Shown one piece after another: positions 34,883-43,818 of a stretch of 64,000 bases of DNA. A program made the position numbers and the translations under genes. This DNA is from CBDEFX01 sp965237635. GTDB lineage: Bacteria; Chloroflexota; Dehalococcoidia; Lucifugimonadales; CAUZJF01. A model generated the notes under the pieces. The model was not told the origin of the DNA. It made no database searches and worked only from the letters and a program-made list of their open reading frames with translations. Numbering within the stretch: position 1 is the stretch's first letter; every line of letters starts with the position of its first letter. The stretch covers positions 1,550,001 through 1,614,000 of the forward strand of contig CBDEFX010000001.1 of the NCBI GenBank assembly GCA_965237635.1. Direction: 5' to 3'.

Positions 34883-36126
34883 TCACCGTCGCCCCCTCGA
34901 CGCCTGGAAAAGACTGCCGATGATTGTCAGTGCAACTCCAAGCCCCGCGAGCGCTAGCAGCATCGTGGTCGAGATCGTCCTGTCACCCGTATCGGGAGCG
35001 CGAGGCTGTCGGCTCGCAGGTGATGTCGGGGCGACGGTTGGCGTTGCCGCGACGGTCGGCGTTGCAATCGGGGTTGGAGTGACGCTTGGAGTTGCTATCA
35101 CGGTTGCGGTGGCTGTCGCCTCTGGTGGCTGACCGGACCACACCAGGGCGAATGTAGAGAACTGGAGCACCGAAGCCGAGAAGGTACGTGCGCTCAGGTT
35201 TAGGGTAGTCAGGAGGTCAGACCAGGATGTACCCGCCGGCGACAACTTCTGGATGCGGAGCCTGCCGGCTGCATGCTCGTTAAAGACGGAGCTTGGCCCA
35301 CCAAGCTCCTGGACCATGCTTTCGGGAAGCTTGATGCTAAGTGTGGCCCTTGACCAAAGCCCCCCCCCCCCCGCATGAGGACGCCATCGGTATCGAACAA
35401 GTCGATATTCAAGGCGTTTAGCGCCCGGCCGTCGGGCTGAACGGGCAGGTTGTCGGAGCTCACAGTGCGAAGCCTGACCTGGAACGTCTCTGACTGGACC
35501 GGTGCGGGTATGTCGAGCTTGGCACCCTGCTCTGGCAGCTCGATGGAGGTCGGCGACGTAGGATGTACTACCGACACTATGCCACCCTCGTCGTCCGGGG
35601 TTGTGATCTGCTCCTCCGGCATCACGGTTAGCTCTGATAGTGGCGTTTGCGTGGGCCGAGGCGTTGGTGTCGGTGTCGCGGTAGCAGGGGGTGTGGCGGT
35701 CGGTTGCTCTGTGGGGGTTCCGCCTTGTCCGGACACAGTGGTTGGCGTTGGGGTAGGCGTCGGCGGTTCAGGCGTCGGCGTCGGTGGCTCCTGCACGACT
35801 ACGGTGCCGTCCATCCCGGAATGAAAGCGGCAGTGATATGGGAACGTGCCGGCGGTATCGAACACGACCGAAGGGGACGAGTTGCCGGAGGAGACTTGGT
35901 GGTCCCAGACGCCGGTCTGTGCCCCGCGTAGGCCACCGGTAGTGGTATGTGGATTGTTGCCGTCGTTCTGCCAGATGATAGTGTCTCCGGCCGTAACCGT
36001 GACAGACGACGCCTAGAAGAAGTTGTCGTCCATGCTCACGTTGACGTTGACCGCCTGGGCCCGTTGGGCGGGCGCCCACGGCTGAGCGACAGCGACCGCT
36101 AGAGAGACGGCTATGCCAATGGTCAT
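34883..36126 (-). pseudogene. Plastocyanin-like surface protein with stop codon and poly-G frameshift
   Basis: A signal peptide (MTIGIAVSLAVAVAQPWAPA) leads to a cupredoxin domain (SSVTVTAGDTIIWQNDG, then FPYHCRFHSGMDGTVVV with Cys-His-Met copper ligands), a Thr/Pro-rich linker, a beta-rich domain, a second Thr/Pro linker and a C-terminal helix (TTMLLALAGLGVALTIIGSL) with an Arg tail. An in-frame TAG at 36013-36015 follows DDNFF, and 13 G on the coding strand (35360-35372) shift the frame; 14 or 11 G would restore it. The partner gene lies 1 nt downstream. Confidence 0.75.
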
Positions 36127-36198
36127 GACTGCGCGCAATCTGGTTACTGACAATCTATGGTCTCGTTCGTTCTGTACGAACGCTTCGCCTCCTCGGTT

Positions 36199-36906
36199 TC
36201 AAGGCTGCCTTGCAAGGGCGAGTCCCCATACCGAGCTAGCGCCCGCGTCCTTCAGAGCGCGGGCGCAGGCCGAGATCGTGCTACCGGTGGTTACAACGTC
36301 GTCTATAAGCAGGACCTCTACGGTGTCGACGTTCGAAGCGCAGTCGAAGGCCCCTTGGATATTCAGCCTGCGCTCGTCGGGACTCTCCATCGAGACCTGA
36401 GGAGGCGTGTTGTGGGTACGTCGCAGCGAGCCGGTCTCCAAGGGGATACCGGTCGCGTTGCTCAGTTCACGCGCCAATAGCTCCGACTGATTGTACCCTC
36501 GCTCTCTTTCACGTCGGCTATGGAGAGGCACGGGCATCAACACTTTGGCGGGCATTGGTTCAGACTCGAGGTAGCCTGTCATTAGCCTGGCTAGCTCGGG
36601 GGCCGATGCCCGCAGGTTCCTGTACTTAAGGCTGTACACCATGTCTCTGACTGCGCCTTCCATCAGGTACGGGGCCCTGATTCCATCCAAAGCAGGCGCG
36701 GTCCTCGCACACCAAGAGCATAGGGAGGCGGCGCCCGGACTTGCGCACATCAAGCAGTATGGCTTTTGAAGTCTAGGCAGGCTCGTCTCACAGCCCTTGC
36801 AGAGGAACCGCCCCTCGGTGCTACACACTGCACAGGTTGGCGGAAACACAAGGTCCAGCGCGGCTCCGACGACTCGCGATAGTCCTTTCGATCGTACGGG
36901 AAACAA
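36199..36906 (-). CDS. comF: ComF-family phosphoribosyltransferase-like protein
   Basis: 235 residues. An N-terminal zinc finger with CAVCSTEGRFLCKGC and CLMCASPGAASLCSWC, YSLKYRNLRASAPELARLM, then VPLHSRRERERGYNQSELLA, and a PRPP loop VLLIDDVVTTGSTISACARAL near residue 190. ComF proteins are involved in DNA uptake in competent bacteria and are broadly conserved. The start is likely TTG 36906. It is divergent from the M16 peptidase gene. Confidence 0.88.
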   Translation of the reverse strand: MFPVRSKGLSRVVGAALDLVFPPTCAVCSTEGRFLCKGCETSLPRLQKPYCLMCASPGAASLCSWCARTAPALDGIRAPYLMEGAVRDMVYSLKYRNLRASAPELARLMTGYLESEPMPAKVLMPVPLHSRRERERGYNQSELLARELSNATGIPLETGSLRRTHNTPPQVSMESPDERRLNIQGAFDCASNVDTVEVLLIDDVVTTGSTISACARALKDAGASSVWGLALARQP

Positions 36907-37043
36907 GCTTTCCCGACCTCCCGATTCCTTCGCGTGTGCCGTGATTGTACGTTCGCCTCTTTCTGGGCGTCAAACGTTCCGAGGAGTCGCTGGGCGCCAT
37001 GGAGCCCCGCGTCGTGAACGCGACCGGTGTGGCGCGGAGGTGG

Positions 37044-37052
37044 TGTTATAAT
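37044..37052 (+). promoter_or_regulatory. Extended -10 promoter of the M16 peptidase gene
   Basis: TG-T-TATAAT (37044-37052), a perfect extended -10, about 41 nt before the ATG at 37094. Confidence 0.5.
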
Positions 37053-37093
37053 CCCTGATGCGCCGCCGGTTCTGTCCCGCCATGGAGGGATCG

Positions 37094-39748
37094 ATGCTTT
37101 CCATTTCGCATGAGAAGTTAACTCTATCCAACGGTCTCGAGGTGATCCTGCACGAGGACCACTCACTGCCCAACGTTGCGGTCAACGTGTGGTACCACGT
37201 GGGCTCGAAGGACGAGGACATCGGCCGGACGGGCTTTGCACACCTGTTCGAGCATGTGATGTTCGAGGGGTCGAAGCACCACAACCGGGACTACTTTGAG
37301 CCCCTTCAGAAGGTAGGAGGGTCCATCAACGGCTCAACGACCTCGGACAGGACAAACTATTGGGAGAACGTTCCTTCCGCCTATCTCGAGCTCGCGCTTT
37401 GGCTGGAGGCGGACAGGATGGGCTTTCTTCTGGACGCGCTGGACCAGAAACGCCTCGATATTCAACGTGACGTTGTAAAAAACGAGCGGCGTCAGAGCTA
37501 CGAGAACAGGCCGTATGGGCTCGCCCAACTTCTGCTCCAGCCGACGCTCTTCCCTTCCCCTCACCCGTACAGTTGGCCGACAATCGGCTCCCAGGAAGAC
37601 CTGGATGCCGCGCTGCTGGATGACGTCAAGGACTTCTTTCGTCGCTTCTATACCCCTTCAAATGCCAGCCTCGCCATCGCCGGGGACTTTGAGTCTTCTG
37701 AGGCCAAGCGCCTCGTCGACCGGTATTTCGGAGACATTCCGCCTGGGCCCGCCGGAGACCGCGTAGGTCGCATGGACTCGACATTGAGGGGCGAGGTACG
37801 CGTGACTATGCACGACAAGGTGCAGTTCCCAAGATTGTATCTGGTCTGGCCTAGCGGCCCTATGTTCGACGAGAAAGAGGCCCCGTTGGACGTGTTGGGG
37901 ACGATTTTGGGCGATGGCAAGAGCTCCAGACTCTACCGGTCGCTGGTGTACGACAAACAGATAGCCCGCGATGTGAGTGTAGGCCATTATGCTCAAGAGC
38001 TCGCCGGAGAGTTCCAAATTCAAGTGACGGCCAGCCCAGGACATACGTTGGAAGAGGTCCAGGATGTTGTGGAGGAGGAGTTGGCACGGATCCGCCGAGA
38101 CCCACCTACGGACCAAGAGTTGGCACGTTCCCGGAACCGCATCGAAAGTCAACACGTCCGCCAGCTCGAACGGCTCGGAGGGTTCGGTGGGAGGGCGGAC
38201 CAGCTCAACTATTACAACGTGATGGCCAAGGACCCCGCTGTGATCAATTCGGACTTGGAGCGTTACATGACGGTCGAAGGCGAAGACGTGGCGAACGCGG
38301 CCAACTCCGTGCTCGAAGCCAATCGTGTGCGTTTGGCGGTGCTACCCGAACAAGCCATGAGTGCGTCCACGAGCTCCATCGATCGGTCGGTGATGCCAAA
38401 AGGCTCAGCGCCCGCGGCATATGCGCCGCCTGTTCCTCGCCGTGACAGGCTGTCGAACGGGCTGAACATCCTGTTTGTAGAGAAGCCGGGCCTGCCTATC
38501 GTGGCGACCGGCCTGGTGATGCGCCGCGGCGCGACGGCCGACCCGATCGGTAGGCCGGGACTGGCCCACATGACGGCTGGGATGCTGGCCGAGGGCACTA
38601 CGACACGCACCAGCCAGCAGATAGCTGAGGAGATGGAGTCTCTTGGCACGCACCTCGACGGCGATGCCAGTCGCGAGCATACAGTCCTATCGGCTGAGAC
38701 ATTGACCTCACACTGGCCGACTGCGCTAGAGATAATCTCCGACGTGGTCAAAAATGCTACGTTCCCGCCGCATGAGCTGGACCGGGTCAGAAAGGAGCGC
38801 CTCACAGACCTGAAGCGAATCGCCGACGACCCAGCTGCAATTGCCCAAAGGGCCAGCCGCGCTCTCCTCTACGGCCCAGAGTCCAGCTACGGGCATCCGC
38901 TGGGAGGTACAGAACAATCCGTCGAGGTGATGACGCGAGACGAGCTGGTGAGCCATTTCAACAAACACTATGGTCCTCAGAACGCGACCCTTATCGTCGT
39001 GGGAGACGTGAACAGAGACGACGTGCTCTCGCAGGCGGAGTCCCACCTCGGTGATTGGAGCGTGGCTATTCCCGAGTCGGAGGAAAAGCTGGGGGGAGAC
39101 GGGTACAAGGGCACTACAACCATATTTCTGGCCGACAAGCCGGGTGCAGCTCAGTCGGTGATCCGTGCGGGACACCTGACGGTCACCCGTCACGATCCGG
39201 ACTATCTGCCCTTGAACCTTGTCAACTACGTGTTTGGCGGCCAGCCCACGGCTCGGCTATTCATGAACCTTCGCCAGGACAAGGGGTACAGCTACGGCTA
39301 CTACTCGTCGATCGATTGGCTCACCGGGCCGTCTGCCCTCTTCGCCGGGGGGGCGGTCGAGACGGCGGTGACCAAAGAGTCTGTCGTAGAGACGCTCAAG
39401 GAGTTCACCGACATCCGGCGCGAAAGGCCTGTCACACCGGCCGAGTACGCTGCTGCGCGTGACGGCATCTCCAGAGGATTCTCTTCCCAGTTCGAGACCC
39501 AGGGTCATGTGGCGCACAACTTGGGCTGCCTAATAGTATTCGGCCTTCCCGATGATTACTACTCAACCTTCCTGGACAGCCTCGAAGCCATTACCATCGA
39601 TGAGGTCCACCAGGCGGCCGCCTGGCACATAGATGACGAACACCTGATGGTCCTGGTCGTTGGAGACAGGACAGTTGTCGAGCCGGGGCTCCGGGAGCTC
39701 GGACTACCTATAGTCCTGGTCGATTACGAAGGACACGAGACGGGCTAG
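37094..39748 (+). CDS. M16-family zinc peptidase, two-domain fusion
   Basis: 884 residues, two M16 halves. The first half has the inverted zinc motif GFAHLFEHVMFEGS (HxxEH) near residue 57 and the distal Glu in VVKNERRQSYENRPYG. The second half, from about 455, starts LSNGLNILFVEKPGLPIVATG but has HMTAGML in place of HxxEH, so it is the inactive half that forms the chamber. Bacterial M16B enzymes often come as two separate subunits; here they are fused. GGAGGG lies 4 nt before ATG 37094. No signal peptide is evident. Confidence 0.92.
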   Translation: MLSISHEKLTLSNGLEVILHEDHSLPNVAVNVWYHVGSKDEDIGRTGFAHLFEHVMFEGSKHHNRDYFEPLQKVGGSINGSTTSDRTNYWENVPSAYLELALWLEADRMGFLLDALDQKRLDIQRDVVKNERRQSYENRPYGLAQLLLQPTLFPSPHPYSWPTIGSQEDLDAALLDDVKDFFRRFYTPSNASLAIAGDFESSEAKRLVDRYFGDIPPGPAGDRVGRMDSTLRGEVRVTMHDKVQFPRLYLVWPSGPMFDEKEAPLDVLGTILGDGKSSRLYRSLVYDKQIARDVSVGHYAQELAGEFQIQVTASPGHTLEEVQDVVEEELARIRRDPPTDQELARSRNRIESQHVRQLERLGGFGGRADQLNYYNVMAKDPAVINSDLERYMTVEGEDVANAANSVLEANRVRLAVLPEQAMSASTSSIDRSVMPKGSAPAAYAPPVPRRDRLSNGLNILFVEKPGLPIVATGLVMRRGATADPIGRPGLAHMTAGMLAEGTTTRTSQQIAEEMESLGTHLDGDASREHTVLSAETLTSHWPTALEIISDVVKNATFPPHELDRVRKERLTDLKRIADDPAAIAQRASRALLYGPESSYGHPLGGTEQSVEVMTRDELVSHFNKHYGPQNATLIVVGDVNRDDVLSQAESHLGDWSVAIPESEEKLGGDGYKGTTTIFLADKPGAAQSVIRAGHLTVTRHDPDYLPLNLVNYVFGGQPTARLFMNLRQDKGYSYGYYSSIDWLTGPSALFAGGAVETAVTKESVVETLKEFTDIRRERPVTPAEYAAARDGISRGFSSQFETQGHVAHNLGCLIVFGLPDDYYSTFLDSLEAITIDEVHQAAAWHIDDEHLMVLVVGDRTVVEPGLRELGLPIVLVDYEGHETG

Positions 39749-39834
39749 CAAACGGGCACCAGCTTCCCCATCCGCGGTCCAGCGGATATGGTCCTGTTTT
39801 AGATCAGTGGAATGGCACTCGGCGGCGGTGGCGA

Positions 39835-40485
39835 ATGGAGAGGACACAGCGTCAAGTCACGACGATTCCTGCAGCGCTCAGGGCTCTGTCCGATGGGCTG
39901 TCGCTGACCCCGAGGACTCGCAGGTCAAGGGACCGGGGGCCGAGTAGCTGGGCGGTGGCTCTGGTACTCGCACTGGAGGTGGGCCTGTTCCTCTGGCTGG
40001 CCGAGGCCTTCTCGGTCCCCCTTCCCGCGGCCGTGACCCTGGCTTTGACCGTCACTGCGGCCCTCGTAGCGGTGCTCGTCAGCGGCTCTAAGGGAGCTCG
40101 GCGGCCCTGGCCGGCGACCGTCGCGCTAGTCATGGCCGCGGTCATGAACGCAGTCATGGCAGCGTTTATGATAATGGCCCTCTTTTTGGTCTTCATGCAG
40201 GGCGCGCTGGCCGGCAAGGGGATCTTGCCATTCCTGGCGGTGATCATCGTGTTGGCCTTCGCTCTGTTCCTGGACACCGGGCTGCCGCTGTTTTTGGCGC
40301 TGCTGTTGGTCCTGACCTTCGCCCTCGGGGTGCTCATGGGTCCCGGACCACTGCCACTGCTGTCCGTTCCGATGGTGCTGTCGGTGGGGGTGGGCGTGGT
40401 CCTGTTCCAGGCGATCAGCCCGGGCCAAGGCCGGGTTCTTCGCCGGCTCCCAGGGGAAGGCGGCCGCTCTCGCAGCAGTGTGTAG
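39835..40485 (+). CDS. Multi-pass membrane protein
   Basis: 216 residues. A basic N-terminal tail of about 38 residues is followed by roughly six hydrophobic segments, for example VALVLALEVGLFLWLAEAF, AVTLALTVTAALVAVLVSG, AVMNAVMAAFMIMALFLVFM and ILPFLAVIIVLAFALFL, and an Arg/Ser-rich C-terminus. No family recognised. It lies between the M16 peptidase gene and the SDR pair. Confidence 0.55.
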   Translation: MERTQRQVTTIPAALRALSDGLSLTPRTRRSRDRGPSSWAVALVLALEVGLFLWLAEAFSVPLPAAVTLALTVTAALVAVLVSGSKGARRPWPATVALVMAAVMNAVMAAFMIMALFLVFMQGALAGKGILPFLAVIIVLAFALFLDTGLPLFLALLLVLTFALGVLMGPGPLPLLSVPMVLSVGVGVVLFQAISPGQGRVLRRLPGEGGRSRSSV

Positions 40486-40582
40486 CCTTCGCCGTTCGCT
40501 TCCTACCAGAAGGTGGGCGATGGACGCCAACTTTCCGAGATGCGGCTCTGAAAACCATGAACGTTGATAATAGGATTAGCGG

Positions 40583-41404
40583 ATGACTAGTCGCTTCGAA
40601 GGCAAGGTCGCCGTGGTTACCGGAGCCGGACGGGGCATCGGCCGAGCGGTTGCGATACTGCTGGCCGAAGAGGGCGCCTCGGTTGTAGTCAACGATCTCG
40701 GATGCGAGGTCAATGGCACCGGGTCCTCTCGCGTACCGGCAGACAGCGTTGTAGACGAGATCAGGTCGAAGGGCGGTAACGCGGTGGCCAGCTACGACGA
40801 TATGGCGCTCATAGAGAGCGGCGAAAGCGTTATCAGGACGGCAGTTGACACCTATGGTCGCCTCGATGCTCTGGTGAATAGCGTCGGAGTCCGAATTGAC
40901 TGCCCGATCGGCGAGATGTCTCCCGAGGAGTTCGGCCGGGTCCTCAGGAACGACCTGAAAGGGACGTTCGTCCCAACCAAATTCGCAGCCATCGAGTTCC
41001 GCCGGCAAAGAAGCGGACGAATTGTCAACATGACGTCAGACGCCGGGCTGGGTGGCTCTGGCGTCTCCAACTACGCGGCCTCATCCGAGGCCATTATCGG
41101 CCTCACCCGCACCGTTGCAAGAGACCTCGGGAAGTATGGCGTCACATGCAATGCCATATCTCCTCTGGCTAGAACAAGACTGTTTACCGAGGCGACGGAC
41201 AACCCAGAGGACGTGGCCCCGCTGGCGGTATATCTCTGTGCCGAGTCCGGTCCCAACGTCAATGGGTATGTATTCGGCGTCCAAGGAGGGAGCGTGTCCG
41301 TCTACACGAACCCGTTGATTGCGCGAAGCGTGCACAAATGGGGGACCTTCACGATGGACGAACTCGACGAATCGGTCCCCAAGACACTCGGGTCAGCATT
41401 GTAA
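40583..41404 (+). CDS. SDR-family protein lacking the catalytic lysine
   Basis: 273 residues. A complete SDR N-terminus (KVAVVTGAGRGIGRAVAILL, TGxxxGIG cofactor motif) and NSVG in place of NNAG. The active-site block reads VSNYAASSEAIIGL: the YxxxK lysine is Ser. The C-terminal half matches the neighbour at 41425 in order and extra tail (SVHKWGTFTMDELDESVP). It is probably a tandem duplicate that has lost classical dehydrogenase activity, possibly a partner subunit. The two genes are 20 bp apart. Confidence 0.85.
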   Translation: MTSRFEGKVAVVTGAGRGIGRAVAILLAEEGASVVVNDLGCEVNGTGSSRVPADSVVDEIRSKGGNAVASYDDMALIESGESVIRTAVDTYGRLDALVNSVGVRIDCPIGEMSPEEFGRVLRNDLKGTFVPTKFAAIEFRRQRSGRIVNMTSDAGLGGSGVSNYAASSEAIIGLTRTVARDLGKYGVTCNAISPLARTRLFTEATDNPEDVAPLAVYLCAESGPNVNGYVFGVQGGSVSVYTNPLIARSVHKWGTFTMDELDESVPKTLGSAL

Positions 41405-41424
41405 TCCAAGGTCCGCGTACAACT

Positions 41425-42381
41425 ATGAAAGCCAGATTTGAGGAGAGAGTAGCGATCGTCACCGGCGCCGGCCGGGGCATCGGCCGAAGCGTGGCAACAC
41501 TGCTCGCCAGCGAGGGCGCCTCTGTCGTCGTGAACGACCTGGGTGGTGCCTCCGACGGCACCGATGCCTCAGCTACGCCGGCCGACGAGGTGGTACAGGA
41601 GATTATCGCCGCCGGTGGCGCGGCGGTGCCCAGCTACGAGTCCGTCGCCGATTTCGAGGCCGCCGGGAAGATCGTGCAGACGGCAATCGACAGCTTCGGT
41701 CGGATCGACATTCTCTGCAACGCCGCCGGGATACTTCGAGACCGTATGATATTCAACATGACCGAAGAGGAGTGGGACGGTGTCCTGACAGTGCATCTCC
41801 AGGGCGCGTTTAATATGGTGCGCAACAGCATTCCCCACATGACAAGGCAGCGGTACGGACGGATCGTGCTCTTCTCGTCGAGCTCTGGCCTCGGCGCCGC
41901 CGGACAGTCCAACTACGCCGCCGCCAAAGAGGGGATGGTCGGTTTCGCCAGAGCGCTGGCCAAAGAGCTTGCACCCGACGGTATAACGATAAATGCGGTG
42001 TACCCGGCCGCCCACACCAGGATGACGGCAACGGTGCCGGAGAGCACCCTCCACCTGCTGAAGGCGCAGGAGCAGGGCAGCCCTAGCGGTGGGCTCGGGC
42101 CGTCTGAGCTATTGACGACGCCGGAACCTGAAGAGGCGTTGGCCCCTGAGAGCAACGCGCCCAAGATCGTGTATCTGTGCAGCGAGGCCGGCGGGTCGAT
42201 CACGGGCCAGGTGATCGGGACGGGCGGCTGGGCAATGTCCCTGTTTTCGCCCCGCCGCGTGAGTAAAAGCATCCATAAAAACGGCCGGTGGACCCTGGCT
42301 GAGCTAGAGTGGCTGGTGCCGATATCCCTCGCCGCGGACCTGATCAACCCTGCTCCCCCAGAGCCACAGCGCGATCGGTGA
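41425..42381 (+). CDS. SDR-family oxidoreductase
   Basis: 318 residues from ATG 41425. VAIVTGAGRGIGRSVATLLA (cofactor), NDLGGASDGTD, CNAAGILRD and the intact catalytic block SNYAAAKEGMVGFARAL (YxxxK) near residue 165. It resembles the SDR domain of peroxisomal multifunctional 3-hydroxyacyl-CoA dehydrogenases. The extended C-terminus (SKSIHKNGRWTLAELEWLVP) is shared with the preceding paralogue. Likely acts on a hydroxyacyl-CoA or similar alcohol. Confidence 0.88.
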   Translation: MKARFEERVAIVTGAGRGIGRSVATLLASEGASVVVNDLGGASDGTDASATPADEVVQEIIAAGGAAVPSYESVADFEAAGKIVQTAIDSFGRIDILCNAAGILRDRMIFNMTEEEWDGVLTVHLQGAFNMVRNSIPHMTRQRYGRIVLFSSSSGLGAAGQSNYAAAKEGMVGFARALAKELAPDGITINAVYPAAHTRMTATVPESTLHLLKAQEQGSPSGGLGPSELLTTPEPEEALAPESNAPKIVYLCSEAGGSITGQVIGTGGWAMSLFSPRRVSKSIHKNGRWTLAELEWLVPISLAADLINPAPPEPQRDR

Positions 42382-42428
42382 GGCCAGCAGGTCTGCCAGG
42401 TACGCCGTTGCCTCACAGATGTTTGTAG

Positions 42429-42449
42429 GGGCAGGTTTCTAACCTGCCC
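42429..42449. repeat. Interspersed palindrome, GTAGGGGCAGG family
   Basis: GGGCAGGTT (42429-42437) and AACCTGCCC (42441-42449) form a 9-bp stem with loop TCT, flanked by GTAG and TCC. The same element, as GGGCGGGTTT/AAACCCGCCC in the opposite orientation, occurs at 59903 and 60086. Confidence 0.8.
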
Positions 42450-42474
42450 TCCTTATGTCAAGGTTCACTGCTCT

Positions 42475-42503
42475 TGGTTGCCCTTTAGACCCTGTGGTAA
42501 ACT
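42475..42503 (+). promoter_or_regulatory. Probable promoter of cvpA-like gene
   Basis: TTGGTT (42475-42480), 17 bp, then TG-G-TAAACT (42495-42503); about 57 nt before the GTG start. Confidence 0.4.
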
Positions 42504-42560
42504 TGAGCCGAATTGGCTAGGGGGAGGTGTGATGGCACAGACAGGTTTTGGGGTAGAATC

Positions 42561-43190
42561 GTGAACTGGCTCGACTTCGTGCTACTCGCTATCATCGCCG
42601 TTGGCGCGGTCATGGGCCTGAGGATAGGGTTGATCGGGGCCGCGTTCACGGTGGTCGGCGTGTTCGTGGGCTGGCTGTTAGCGGGGCAATGGAGCGACGA
42701 TGTCGGAGGGTTGTTCGGCGACTCCTTGTCCAACGATACAATCGTTACCGCAATCTCCTACGCGATCATAATAGCTGGGGCGGTCGTGGTTTCAAGGTTT
42801 GCAGCCAAGTTCATAAAGCCGCTGCTGACGGTCTTCACCTTGGGGCTGTCAAGCATGGTTGATAGGCTGGGTGGGCTGGCTCTCGGGGCGCTCTTTGGAG
42901 CGGCTATCTCAGCTGTGATCATCATCGCCCTGGCGAGGCTGACTTACGACTTTGACACTTCGGTAGTGACGGACCTCGTCCCCGCTCAGGTAGCCGGCCA
43001 GGTCGCGGAGCTGGATGAGCAGCTTGCCAAAGTGGAGAACGTGAGGGAACAGCTCGAGACCGCCCTCACCGAATCGAAGCTGGTATCGATTTTCATAGAC
43101 ATTTCCGATGCTATACCCGCTAGCACACTCGGCTTTGTGCCATCGGATTTCAAGGCTGCGCTTGATATCCTGGAAGGCAACATTCCCTAG
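42561..43190 (+). CDS. CvpA-family membrane protein
   Basis: 209 residues from GTG 42561. Four hydrophobic helices: WLDFVLLAIIAVGAVMGLR, IGLIGAAFTVVGVFVGWLLAG, ISYAIIIAGAVVVSRF and LGALFGAAISAVIIIALA. The NWLDFVLL...GLRIGLI pattern is the CvpA (colicin V production) signature. A coiled-coil-like tail (VAELDEQLAKVENVREQLET) follows. The family functions at the inner membrane in envelope stress and division-related roles. The start is chosen to place the first helix at the N-terminus. Confidence 0.8.
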   Translation: MNWLDFVLLAIIAVGAVMGLRIGLIGAAFTVVGVFVGWLLAGQWSDDVGGLFGDSLSNDTIVTAISYAIIIAGAVVVSRFAAKFIKPLLTVFTLGLSSMVDRLGGLALGALFGAAISAVIIIALARLTYDFDTSVVTDLVPAQVAGQVAELDEQLAKVENVREQLETALTESKLVSIFIDISDAIPASTLGFVPSDFKAALDILEGNIP

Positions 43191-43220
43191 GGTGTCGACC
43201 CGCCCCTCCCCTTATTCGCT

Positions 43221-43730
43221 ATGCTAGTCAATGCGCCAGTCCTCGTGCTGAATCAGAACTACCAGCCGCTCAACGTGAGCAACGCCAGGCGGGCGGTCGT
43301 ACTGCTGGGTTTGGGTAAGGCCGAGCTCATGGAAAACGGTCGCGGCTATATACACAGCGCCTCGCAGGCATTCGTGGTCCCGTCGGTGATCCGGCTTATC
43401 TACATGGTCAAGCGTCCGGTGCTCCAGCGAAGCCTATCGCGGCGCTCGGTCTTCTATCGTGACGACTACACCTGCCAGTACTGTGGCAAGCAGACCAAGC
43501 TCCTGACCCTGGACCACATTGTGCCCCGCTCGCGAGGCGGTGCACACGTTTGGGAGAACATCGTCGGCGCATGCATATCCTGCAACCATCGTAAGGCCGG
43601 CGCCACGCCGGCGGAAGCCAATATGCGCCTGTTTCGAAAGCCTCAGGCGCCTCGCCCCGACCCATACGCTCTGTTTCGCCACACGATGATACTTGAGGAG
43701 TGGCGCCAGTTCATTCCCTGGGCCCAGTAG
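43221..43730 (+). CDS. HNH endonuclease
   Basis: 169 residues. The HNH/ββα-metal site is complete: CQYCG, LTLDHIVPRSRGG, WENIVGACISCNHRKAG near residues 87-134 (two CxxC zinc pairs around the H-N-H). The N-terminus NAPVLVLNQNYQPLNVSNARRA is typical of a widespread stand-alone HNH family whose role is unclear, possibly DNA repair or mobility. There is no adjacent intron or phage gene. Confidence 0.9.
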   Translation: MLVNAPVLVLNQNYQPLNVSNARRAVVLLGLGKAELMENGRGYIHSASQAFVVPSVIRLIYMVKRPVLQRSLSRRSVFYRDDYTCQYCGKQTKLLTLDHIVPRSRGGAHVWENIVGACISCNHRKAGATPAEANMRLFRKPQAPRPDPYALFRHTMILEEWRQFIPWAQ

Positions 43731-43818
43731 TCAAGCTGGCCGTACCTCGGCGTAAGAGATTACCGTAAACGTTCGCGGCCCCTGTGCGCCGCAGACGAGA
43801 AGCTAGCGGAGAATGACC

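Noticed and set aside
36166..36184. CGTTCG...CGAACG hairpin downstream of comF as a terminator
   Set aside because: Short stem without a following T run on either strand.
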